Of a DNA stretch of 43,435 bases, positions 8,347-16,652 are shown in pieces. A model generated the notes under the pieces. That model saw only the letters and a list, made by a program, of their open reading frames with translations. It searched no databases and was not told the origin of the DNA. Each line of letters opens with the position of its first letter. Position 1 is the first letter of the stretch. Made by a program: the position numbers and the translations under genes. Source of the DNA: Clostridiaceae bacterium (GTDB lineage Bacteria > Bacillota > Clostridia > SK-Y3); contig JAAYHJ010000065.1 of assembly GCA_012735465.1 (NCBI GenBank), positions 1 to 43,435 on the forward strand, given 5' to 3'.

Positions 8347-8388
8347 AAAGAAAATTCCTACCTCTGTACAGAGGCAGGAATTTTCTTT
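8347..8388 (+). terminator. Terminator of the hyd operon
   Basis: AAAGAAAATTCCT and CCTC (8347-8364) pair with GAGG and AGGAATTTTCTTT (8371-8388) around TGTACA, with one mismatch in the stem. The long stem with A- and T-rich flanks ends the hydF transcript. Confidence 0.85.
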
Positions 8389-8505
8389 TACTGTTAAAAT
8401 AGTTCTTTAATAAAAATAATTCTGTACAATTGTATAAATATAAGATAAAATAATTATTGATGCGCATTTCTACAAAAATAGAAAAATATTGAAGGAGGCG
8501 AAGTT

Positions 8506-10068
8506 GTGAACAGTGGAGGCTTACAAATTATCTTTTCTATGACTTTATACATTGTGGCAGTCATAGGTATTGGATTTTATTATGCAAAGCGTGCCAGTGA
8601 AAGCAGTGGCAACTATCTTATTGGTGGAAGGTCACTAAGCCCATGGGTCACTGCTATGGCTGCTGAGGCTTCTGACATGAGCGGATGGCTTTTGATGGGA
8701 CTACCGGGAGTTGCATACTGGTTTGGCTTAAGCGACGCAGCCTGGACTGCCATAGGACTTGGCATAGGTACATATCTTAACTGGTTGTTTGTGGCAAAGA
8801 GACTTCGTGTATACTCACACATTGCAGGAGATGCCATAACAATACCGGATTTTCTCAGTAACAGGTTTAAGGAAGATAAAAAAGTCATCATGACAATAGC
8901 AGCACTTTTTATTTTGGTATTTTTCAGTGTTTATGCTGCAAGTTGTTTCGTTACTGTAGGTAAGCTATTTAGCACTTTGTTTAACACAAAATACATATAC
9001 ATGATGTTAATAGGTGCTTTGTTTGTAGTTTTATACACTTTTATAGGTGGGTTTTTAGCAGAAAGCGCATCGGATTTTATGCAAGGTATTGTCATGATAT
9101 TTGCCTTGTGTGCGGTATTTATTGCAGGGATTGCTGCTGCGGGAGGTATTTCGTCCGTTGTTGAAAATGCAAAGAATATTCCGGGATTCCTTGATTTCTT
9201 TGGCATTGCACAGCCAAAGCTTATTGATGGAGTTCAACAGGTTGGAGAAAACGGAAAACCTTTATTCAACGAAGCAGGAAAGTACGGTTTTTTGACCATA
9301 ATTTCCACCCTTTCATGGGGGCTCGGCTATTTTGGAATGCCCCAGGTCTTAATAAAGTTTATGGCTATAAGAAAATCAAATGAATTGAAATTATCAAGAA
9401 GAATAGCAGTTATTTGGGTTGCCATTTCTCTTTTCGCTGCTGTTGCTATCGGTATTATGGGAAGAATCCTTTATCCTGCTGCGCTTCTTACGCAAAGTGA
9501 AGCAGAAAGAATATTCATTCTCATGTCTTCTGATTTCTTTGTACCGCTGATTGCAGGTATAGTAATGGCAGGCATTCTTGCGGCAACCATCAGTTCTTCG
9601 GACTCATACTTGCTTATTGCCGCTTCTGCATTTTCGAAAAATATTTATCACGGTATTCTTAAAAAAGAGGCTTCAGATAAAGAGGTTTTGCGTGCATCCA
9701 GGATTACCCTGGTTGTGATTGCCATTATTGCAGCAATAATTGCAATGGATGAAAACAGTATTATTTTCAAAGTAGTTTCATTTGCATGGGCAGGTTTTGG
9801 TGCTACCTTTGGACCCATAATGCTGTTCTCTTTATTCTGGAAAAGAGTCACAAGGTCCGGCGCAATTGCAGGTATGATATCTGGAGGCTCCATGGTATTT
9901 ATTTGGAATAAGCTAATTAAACCATTAGGAGGAGTATTTGGAATATATGAATTGCTTCCTGCTTTTGTAATATCTTGTATATTTATAGTAATTGTATCTT
10001 TGCTGTCAGGGGAAGAGTCAAAGGAGATACAAGAAGAATTTGAATTAGCAAAAACAATGGAGGTTTAA
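8506..10068 (+). CDS. putP: Sodium:solute symporter, PutP-like (Na+/proline)
   Basis: A 520-residue inner-membrane symporter of the SSS family, with about thirteen hydrophobic helices throughout. Signatures seen are the N-terminal NYLIGGRSLSPWV and EASDMSGWLLMGLPG motifs of PutP and the unwound helix with ATISSSDSYLL (about residues 362-372), whose Ser/Thr residues form the Na2 site. The start is GTG with AAGGAGG (8492-8498) 7 bases upstream. It transports proline or a related solute with Na+; proline is inferred from PutP-like motifs. The C-terminal EIQEEFELAKTMEV is almost repeated by a relic at 15308-15354, so a paralogue once lay nearby. Confidence 0.9.
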   Translation: MNSGGLQIIFSMTLYIVAVIGIGFYYAKRASESSGNYLIGGRSLSPWVTAMAAEASDMSGWLLMGLPGVAYWFGLSDAAWTAIGLGIGTYLNWLFVAKRLRVYSHIAGDAITIPDFLSNRFKEDKKVIMTIAALFILVFFSVYAASCFVTVGKLFSTLFNTKYIYMMLIGALFVVLYTFIGGFLAESASDFMQGIVMIFALCAVFIAGIAAAGGISSVVENAKNIPGFLDFFGIAQPKLIDGVQQVGENGKPLFNEAGKYGFLTIISTLSWGLGYFGMPQVLIKFMAIRKSNELKLSRRIAVIWVAISLFAAVAIGIMGRILYPAALLTQSEAERIFILMSSDFFVPLIAGIVMAGILAATISSSDSYLLIAASAFSKNIYHGILKKEASDKEVLRASRITLVVIAIIAAIIAMDENSIIFKVVSFAWAGFGATFGPIMLFSLFWKRVTRSGAIAGMISGGSMVFIWNKLIKPLGGVFGIYELLPAFVISCIFIVIVSLLSGEESKEIQEEFELAKTMEV

Positions 10069-10103
10069 TACAGGATTAATACTTAGGCTAAAAGCGAGTC
10101 ATA

Positions 10104-10125
10104 CTCCCGCTTATAGAAGCGGGAG
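10104..10125 (+). other. Perfect 9-bp hairpin, possible IS200/IS605-type end or weak terminator
   Basis: CTCCCGCTT (10104-10112) pairs perfectly with AAGCGGGAG (10117-10125) around ATAG. No T-run follows, so it is a poor intrinsic terminator for the symporter. The preceding AAAGCGAGTCATA and the hairpin resemble the subterminal hairpins of IS200/IS605 elements. No tnpA or tnpB gene is present, so at most this is a leftover end. Confidence 0.35.
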
Positions 10126-10157
10126 GATGAATTGTTAATATTTGATAAACAGTATTT

Positions 10158-13100
10158 TTAATTTAACACCACCTGCTTAGAAAGAGGCTGCATTTTTGTA
10201 GTGTCTAGACTTGTTCCATCCCAAACAAACACCCTTACTTCATGATTATCTGTATTTTCCGGAAGTCTAAATCCTGCGTTAAGAATATCTGTTTTACCCG
10301 GCTGAATTTGCCTTGAAATATAGGACAAATTTAGCATGCTATTATTCTGATCATATAGCGCTACTATCGCTAAAACGGAATCTTCCTTAACTGTGTTATT
10401 TGTTACCTGTACACTGGCATTTAGTAACTTGTTTGCTTCCAGCTCGTCCATATTAAATGTTGTCACTACTGTATAATCTGTTTCAGGCACAGGTCCATCA
10501 GTAACGGTAACCGTCGCTGTACCACTTATAGTTTTAAAATATTCGTGAGTATGCGTGGCGCGAACAATGAGACTCTTACTCTTCTCGTCGTTGGCAACCG
10601 TCAATACGCCTGTAGTAGGATCAATTTTAGTTCCGGCGCTTGTCGCACCTTCAACAGACCATACCACAGACTGGCTCGGATTGTTCTCGCCTAAAACATT
10701 CGCCGTAAACTTCGTTTCCGAACCGACGCCAACTACGGCTTTGCCCGGCTCAACGGAAATAGATTTAACCACCCAGCCGAGAGCAGGATAATCCATTGTA
10801 CCGTACTTAGCTATCAACTGCCAATACTCCTCATTGGAAATTAACATGATCGTACCATGTTTCATGCGAAGGGATGAGACAGTGCCTCCAGAAGATCCAG
10901 GACGTTGATTCGTGAGACCCGGGTTTAGGGATATAGCAGGATGTTGATATACTTGCTCTTTAAATTTGGCCTCTCCCTCTGCATTGGATGCCACCGGGCC
11001 TACCAAGAGATCCGCAAGACTTCCTGTCTTTATCATGTCGAATCTTACATAAGTTCTGAAGTTGTCCAGCATCACGGACCAACTCCCGTCAGGACGCTGA
11101 AATGTGGTAGCTCCCTCATAGTTAGAGTTGCCATGATATATTGGAGTTAAATCAACCCAAGGGCCGTCCAAGCTCCGACTTCTTTCAACAAAGCATCTGT
11201 TGCTGGAAGCAAAGCGATAATAATACCCGTCGCTTTCATCATAGGCAATATGCGTATCTACAACATACTTGGTATCGTTATAAACCAATGCTTCTTTTAC
11301 ATCATCGTAACCGTACCAGAATTCCGGCTCAGTGAATGTGACAAAATCACGTGTATAGCATTTGTACATAACTCCAAGCTTTTGCTGGTTTGGTATGTAG
11401 TTACCGTTACTATCCAACTTATCGTTTTCATTTTGCTGCCAGTAAACAAGATAGGCTTGTTTTTGAGGATCCCATATCGCCTCAGGCGCAAAAGCATTTC
11501 CGGCAGTTTGACTGGCGGCACGTATTAGGCGTTGCTCGCCCCAATTGGTAAGGCTGTCGGCATCCCATGTAACTATTGTGCGGTTCTGCGCAGCACCGTC
11601 ATAAGTGGCACCGTGGGAAAGATAACCTTCTTTGAAGCCCTTCCTGGACAAGACAGTACCTGCCCAGTGCAAATCAGTTGCCATGGCATGGAACCTGTCT
11701 CCATAAGGGGAGCGGATAATAAATGCGTCACGCAGGCCCATATCACCCATATTAGATTTCAATATAGGTTCGGTGTAATGGGAACCATCTTCACGTGTCT
11801 TGAGGTTCAGTGTTTTCCACACCTCGGCGTCTTCGCTGACGGCAAAATATATTTCTTCGGTGTTTTCCCCGTCCTCATCCCAGTCGTAGCCTTCCGCGTA
11901 GAACGCAAAGAGATACTTGGCATCTTTGTATGAAGGAGTAACGCACTCTTCGGAAAGAGGTGTGATCGTAAGGTCAAATTCTTTGGTCAATTCACCCGGT
12001 ACGCCGTCCATTGTGATTGTTGCCGTTAGTTTTACATTAACGGGATTCTCACCGACGCCGGGACGCTTAACAACACCTCCGCCCGGGAATGGGTCGTCAA
12101 TGCCCGGAATAGGGGTATCAGAAACGACACCCGGGTTGCTGGATTTCCAACTGATCTTGGAACCGTATTTCCCTCTCGTTAGAAGCGGCAAATTTTCCCG
12201 GACGTCATTGGGCGTCTGGATCTGAATAGCGTCATAGTCCATCTGACGGCGGGTGGTCCATGATGGGACGGTCAGCTTCATCTTCTTTTCCGCGGTTAAG
12301 AACTCGCCCGGAGCATTGGGATCAGGCGCGTGAATCGTTGCCGTCAGCGTTACGGTCTTGTCCACAACAACATCTATCGCGTCTTCGTTTAACCTGGCAA
12401 AGATATTATTGCCGAGGTTATCGGACTCTATTCTAAGAATATTCTCATCACTGGAAGTATAAGTAATAGGATACCGCTGTCCTTCACCCGTACCTATACC
12501 TCTGCTGATCGGGAACAGCATAACGTCATGGATAACCGGGTTGTGTATACCTTGCTCATTGAACATGTAACTGGGTTCATCATCAAGCCTTAGATACTGC
12601 AAGTCGCGCAACATACGCTGCCGTACGTGCATCTCGGCGATGTCGGCATCGGATAAGACGGAATTCCAAATCATGATATTATCCAAGCTGCCCCTATAAA
12701 ATTGGGGAGGATTTTCAAGTGGACTGACTTGTATAGGCTCACCGATGGAATACTTGGCCCCCGGGGCGGTTAGGATATCCATAAGATCGATACCTACGTC
12801 GCTCAGTTTACCTCGCTGGACACCTTGCGTATAAAAGATAAGTGTTCCCCCATCAGCAGGACTGTAGGATAAGGCAAAGCTACGCCACTGAGGATCGTTA
12901 AGTATGTTAGCGGATCCGGTAACTTTGATCTCTTTACGCTGGGTCCCGTTAGAAATAGCGGCATTTATACTGTTTGATGTGGCATATACATAGAGAGCGG
13001 TTTCTATTGGATCATCGCCGCTTGCAGGAGCACCTATAGCCAGAAGCGTACGCTCAGTGTTTGCAGGAAACGCCGGTCCCGAGAATAGCCTTGCGTTGAA

Positions 13101-13491
13101 AAATATGGTGATAGAATTGCCTATACCGTTCAAATTGATGTTATTAACAGTCGCACATAATCCTTCCCAACCGGTTAGAAAAATTACACCGTTTTCAACC
13201 CAAGCACCGCTTCCCACGTTCAGCCCGGCATCGTCGCTAAAATCTAGCATATGGTATGGCTCACCGATATTTTGCGCGTCAATAGATATATCCTCAAAGG
13301 TCTGGAACGGCGACGGCATACCGACAAACTCCTCAATTTCCTCAACCGCTTCAGAACCGTCGTCTAGCGGCGGCGCATCAATATCGTCTACGATACCATC
13401 CATCGTATCCGCATAAGCAAATGGAACCATGCTGAAGAACATTGAAAATGTAATAAACCAACGCGATAAATGCCTTCTTCGTTAAAATCAT
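10158..13491 (-). CDS. Secreted multidomain GH43-type glycosidase, frameshifted in its signal peptide
   Basis: The continuous frame (10158-13442) encodes 1094 residues. Visible parts are a signal-peptide end (FFSMVPFAYA-DT), a LamG-like lectin fold (about 65-275), two Ig-like segments (290-395, 400-495), a five-bladed GH43-like propeller (about 505-830, with RDAFIIRSP and FAPEAIWD), a Big_2-like domain (890-980) and a beta-rich C-terminal domain (985-1094). It is probably an arabinan- or xylan-side-chain hydrolase; the substrate is unproven. The likely start is ATG at 13491 with AGAAGGG upstream, but a one-base shift around 13471-13482 separates it from the signal-peptide frame. The gene is richer in G+C than its neighbours except at the 3' end, suggesting transfer. 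No dockerin or SLH repeats. Confidence 0.75.
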
Positions 13492-13959
13492 TTTATACCC
13501 TTCTTTCTAATTTTTCACTAAAGTAAAGTTTTTTTACTATACGGAATCGGCTTTCCCGTACAGAAACCTTTTAAATAACAACATTTACACAAAGGTAAAT
13601 GAACCTTATCCCGATTTCCGCTCCGGTTTGCCGGATAAATGCTGGAGTTCCACTCAAAACCTCTGCCGTATACCGCGTAAGCACTACGTATCAATTCCCT
13701 CCTTCCGCTCCGTATTTTGTATACACGCAAATAAAACAAGAAATTGAATATCACTCCAGCCCGTATGGCCAATCATGAATGCTGCCAAGGTTGTAGGCCT
13801 GTCGATATTTTAGGTCCTGCGCCCCTCCAACACGGTCTGCGCTCGCTTTCCGCTGCCCTAAAAGAAAATCAACTGCGTTGGCTTTTCCGGCACCACACCT
13901 GCCCATCCTCAGCAGATCCTTGTTTTATAGGTATAAATTTACTTTTATTCTCATATTTT
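13492..13959 (-). other. Long GC-rich leader upstream of the GH43 gene
   Basis: About 470 bases between a candidate promoter and the GH43 start. The stretch 13610-13920 is strikingly G+C-rich and purine-rich on the minus strand, with several potential stems (for example AGCGGAAAGCGAGCGC and GCCGGAAAAGCC segments). Frames across it give Arg/Cys-rich products without recognisable domains or well-placed ribosome sites, so I read it as untranslated. It may be a structured leader carried in with the gene, or debris of a lost upstream gene. I do not recognise a known RNA family. Confidence 0.4.
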
Positions 13960-13987
13960 ATTGTATCATATAAGTCATGTAAATCAA
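13960..13987 (-). promoter_or_regulatory. Candidate sigma-A promoter of the GH43 gene
   Basis: On the minus strand TTGATT (13982-13987), a 16-base spacer and TACAAT (13960-13965). The elements are good but the spacing is short by one. Initiation near 13952 would give a leader of about 460 bases. Confidence 0.4.
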
Positions 13988-14102
13988 GCATAATATCGTT
14001 AATATATCAATTTATTTCTAAAATGCGATATCTCCTTACGATACAGTATTTACCGGTAGATTTCATGCAGACATCCTTGAAACATTAAACGTACAAAACT
14101 AA

Positions 14103-14199
14103 TGCCCTCTCTTTGAGAGGGCCAATTACTTATTTTGAGATTTATACTTTGCTTGTCTAAAGGCATTGCTTTTTACAGCTTTCTCGTATTGAATACTAT
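14103..14199 (-). other. Possible 3' remnant of a lost gene with its terminator hairpin
   Basis: On the minus strand a 24-codon open stretch (14125-14199, from DSIQYEKAVK to QAKYKSQNK) has coding-like charged composition and ends in TAA. It is followed 3 bases on by a perfect 8-bp hairpin, GCCCTCTC/GAGAGGGC (14103-14110 with 14114-14121). An in-frame stop lies directly upstream, so only a tail could remain. The source protein is not recognised; a transposase tail is one possibility. The rest of 13988-14360 shows no gene. Confidence 0.25.
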
Positions 14200-14359
14200 C
14201 TTAATTAGCTTAGTTTGCATCTCACTCCAATATTGTAACATTGGAAAGAGGTCGTATGTTGGATGTTACAACACTCGTTCGTGCCTTGCAAATCCTTTTA
14301 CCATATTATTATCTACGTTTACAGTAAGAGTAAACCCTGCGCTAAATGATTATGTGTAA

Positions 14360-15228
14360 CTAATTGGAAAGTGTAATTACCGATATTTCTGGCCGATTGA
14401 ATATCCTAATTCCAAAAACACCATTGCCCAATCCTCTATTTACAATTAATATTTTGCCATTAACTTGATACTTACCCGCATCATATTTAGGAAAAACCTT
14501 CTTTCAGGTGAAAGCAATCCGCCAAGAAAAGGTATTCTTATCATGCCCCCATGAATATGTCCGGATAGAGTCAAGTCTGCTCCCCAATCGGAATAGGCAT
14601 CAGCATATAGCGGATTATGAGTTAATAAGATGTTATATGAATCATTATCCAAATTACCTAAAATGGTTCGAATTTGTTCTGCTCCAAAAAACACATCCTT
14701 TGTATATTCATTGTTCAAACCTTTATAATATCTGGGATTAAACCATAACCCGTATAAATTTATACTATCCGTGCCTCTTGTTATTGTAACCCTTTCATTA
14801 TCAAGTACTATGACTCCAATTTCATTAAGATTATCTATTAATGCTTTTCTTTTATCATCACTTAATCTTTGTTCATGATTACCAACAACATAATATGTAT
14901 TATATGTATTACTTATCCGTTTGGCAAAATTAATAAAGACTTCAAAATCGGTATCTATTGAATTAACCATGTCACCTGTCATAACAACAATATCGGGATT
15001 TTCACTGGTTATCTTCTTTATAAGTTCATCATTGGAATTTCCAAAGCTCTTGCTGTGCAAATCTGATAATAGTATTATTTTAAAACCTTTAAATGCCGTT
15101 GGAATTTTATTTGATTTTACTATGTATTGCGACACTTCTAAAGAATTATTATCAAAATATATCCTTACTGTAGCAATAATGACCAACAAGAACATAACTA
15201 TTAGAGTATTTTTTATCCTAAATTTCAT
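14360..15228 (-). pseudogene. YkuE-like membrane-anchored metallophosphoesterase, frameshifted near the C-terminus
   Basis: Starts at ATG 15228, preceded by GGTGGA. Residues 1-30 hold one membrane helix (NTLIVMFLLVIIATV). The calcineurin-like core follows with SDLHS, GDMV, GNHEQ, THNP and GHIHGG, all metal-ligand motifs of the YkuE class, which acts on phosphoesters at the membrane face. After SPERRFF the frame breaks and stops at 14446. Adding one base to the A-run at 14492-14496 restores a typical end (PKYDAGKYQ, VNRGLGN, IRIFNRPEI) to TAG at 14360-14362. So the gene is either inactivated by one deletion or misread at a homopolymer. The open frame reaches 30 codons upstream of this start, without family support. 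Confidence 0.85.
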
Positions 15229-15307
15229 TTTTATCCACCGTTCTTTCAGGATATTTTGTCTTACTTTATTATTATACAATGAATCCCTTCCATATTTTAC
15301 ACAAAAA

Positions 15308-15354
15308 GGGAAATACAAGAAAAACTTGAATTGGCAAAAACAATTGAGGTTTAA
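15308..15354 (+). pseudogene. 3' relic of a second PutP-like symporter gene
   Basis: From 15310 the plus strand reads EIQEKLELAKTIEV and TAA. The putP end reads EIQEEFELAKTMEV and TAA. At the DNA level the match runs from about 15308 through the stop and is followed by a strong terminator, as expected of a gene end. The body of the gene is missing; the metallophosphoesterase lies immediately upstream on the other strand. This points to deletion or insertion that removed a tandem or duplicated symporter. Confidence 0.8.
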
Positions 15355-15367
15355 TTATGATAATAGT

Positions 15368-15399
15368 AAAACCGCTTATCCCTACGGATAAGCGGTTTT
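15368..15399. terminator. Strong bidirectional terminator between symporter relic and tRNA-Pro
   Basis: AAAACCGCTTATCC (15368-15381) pairs perfectly with GGATAAGCGGTTTT (15386-15399) around CTAC, a 14-bp stem flanked by A- and T-runs. On the plus strand it would have ended the lost symporter; on the minus strand it ends the tRNA transcript. Confidence 0.9.
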
Positions 15400-15402
15400 C
15401 TT

Positions 15403-15479
15403 TGGTCTGAGTGGGGAGACTTGAACTCCCGGCCTCTTGAACCCCATTCAAGCACGCTACCAAACTGCGCCACACCCAG
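15403..15479 (-). tRNA. tRNA-Pro (anticodon GGG)
   Basis: A 77-base cloverleaf including encoded CCA (15403-15405). The acceptor stem CTGGGTG/CACTCAG has one G-T pair and discriminator A. The D arm is GCGCAGTTTGGTAGCGTGC, the anticodon stem is CTTGA/TCAAG with loop ATGGGGT (anticodon GGG), and the T arm is GGGAG-TTCAAGT-CTCCC. C1-G72 and A73 agree with proline identity. It reads CCC and CCU codons. No other tRNA is seen nearby. Confidence 0.95.
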
Positions 15480-15517
15480 ACATTTTATAAAATAATCTTT
15501 TCCTTCGGCCAGTTATT

Positions 15518-15546
15518 ATTATAAGACAATTATTAAAAAATTTCAA
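15518..15546 (-). promoter_or_regulatory. Promoter of tRNA-Pro
   Basis: On the minus strand TTGAAA (15541-15546), a 17-base spacer and TATAAT (15518-15523), a near-perfect vegetative promoter whose start point falls about 32 bases before the mature tRNA 5' end. Confidence 0.85.
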
Positions 15547-15653
15547 GCATTTTTATAATAAAAATATTTAATGTTTCGCCTTAACATACTCAAGCATACT
15601 TAGAGTTTTTTATGGAACCCTTCATGAAAAAATAATAAACTTTAGTATTTACG

Positions 15654-15682
15654 TTGATGATTCAAACAATAATTAGTATAAT
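15654..15682 (+). promoter_or_regulatory. Promoter of the sugar-binding protein gene
   Basis: TTGATG (15654-15659), a 17-base spacer and TATAAT (15677-15682). The predicted leader is about 80 bases. In it AGTTACCG can pair with CGGTAAACT (one bulge) shortly before the ribosome site. The promoter looks functional although its gene is broken. Confidence 0.75.
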
Positions 15683-15768
15683 GTTTACAAATAGGGAAAT
15701 ATTAGTTACCGTTTTCTGATAATTCCCCATCAAAAATCTGCGGTAAACTTCAAAAGGAGGAAACAAGT

Positions 15769-16595
15769 TTGAAAAAGATTGTATCATTAGTTCTATCTGT
15801 TCTTCTTACGTTTACCCTTGCAGGTTGCAGTACATCTCCCTTGGTCCCTTCGGAAGATGTTTCTAAGGAATTAAGATTATCTCTTATCGTAACCTCATAA
15901 TGGACACTCCGTATGTTAACTATTTTGTCGACTTTAACCACTACGATATGGGTAGAGTGCCAGGGACCTTTATTGAAGATAAACTGAACCTTAAGTACAG
16001 CGATGGCCCATTCAATATAGAAGTGTTCTTAGGCGATCCTACCAGTGCCGGCGGTTATTTTTACCTTTCAGGTGCCATGGAGGTTTTAGAACCCTATATA
16101 AACAGCGGCAAACTGACTGTCAGAAACAAGATGATAGGTATTAATGTGACTAATGTAAGTGACTCGGAACCGGAAAAAGCTCAGGCAATCATGGATAAAA
16201 TCCTTGCTGAATACTACACTGACGCAAAGCTGGACGCAGTGCTTTGCGAAAATGACAGTATTGCTCGCGGTGTTATCGCTTCCCTTGAAGCTGCCGGATA
16301 TACTGAATTTCCTATAATCACCGGTCATAGCCGCACGAAGGAAAACATCAAACTCATAAAAGACGGCAAACAGACTATGTCCGTATTTTTTGGCTATCGC
16401 ATTCTTACCTCAAAGACCGTTGAAATGGTTGATGCTATAATTGCCGGAAAGAAAGTTCCGGTCAACGATTCTGTGAATAATGACAAAATTGAAATTCCAG
16501 CTTTCCTGTGCAGTCCAGTTGTAGTAACGGCTGACAACTATAAGGAAATACTAATCGGGGGCGGATACTATACCGAGGCCGAGTTAGAGGAATAA
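15769..16595 (+). pseudogene. ChvE/XylF-type sugar-binding lipoprotein with internal deletion
   Basis: The TTG start at 15769 (AAAGGAGG 8 bases upstream) opens a lipoprotein signal, MKKIVSLVLSVLLTFTLAGC, but the frame stops at TAA 15897-15899. A second frame, open without ATG from about 15864 (GIKIISYRNLIMDTPYVNYF), continues to 16595 and matches the middle and C-terminal lobes of periplasmic-binding-type multiple-monosaccharide receptors (GPFNIEVFLGDP, GHSRTKENI, SPVVVTADNYKE). Full-length relatives carry roughly 90-100 residues between lipobox and this point. A deletion near 15855-15868 therefore removed most of the N-terminal lobe and shifted the frame. No ABC ATPase or permease gene is nearby. 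Confidence 0.88.
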
Positions 16596-16605
16596 ATAAA
16601 AATAA

Positions 16606-16652
16606 AAAAAAGTGCAACTATTAGTTCATTGCACCTAATAACTGCACTTTTT
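16606..16652. terminator. Bidirectional terminator between sugar-binding pseudogene and spoIVA
   Basis: AAAAAGTGCA plus TATTAG pairs with CTAATA plus TGCACTTTTT across an imperfect stem (two mismatches). The A-tract on one side and T-tract on the other let it serve both convergent genes. The spoIVA stop overlaps its edge. Confidence 0.85.

Noticed and set aside
13744-14088. Plus-strand open frame across the GC-rich leader
   Set aside because: Cys/Arg/His-rich start followed by a change to hydrophobic AT-rich sequence, no domain, no ribosome site. More likely chance in GC-rich DNA.
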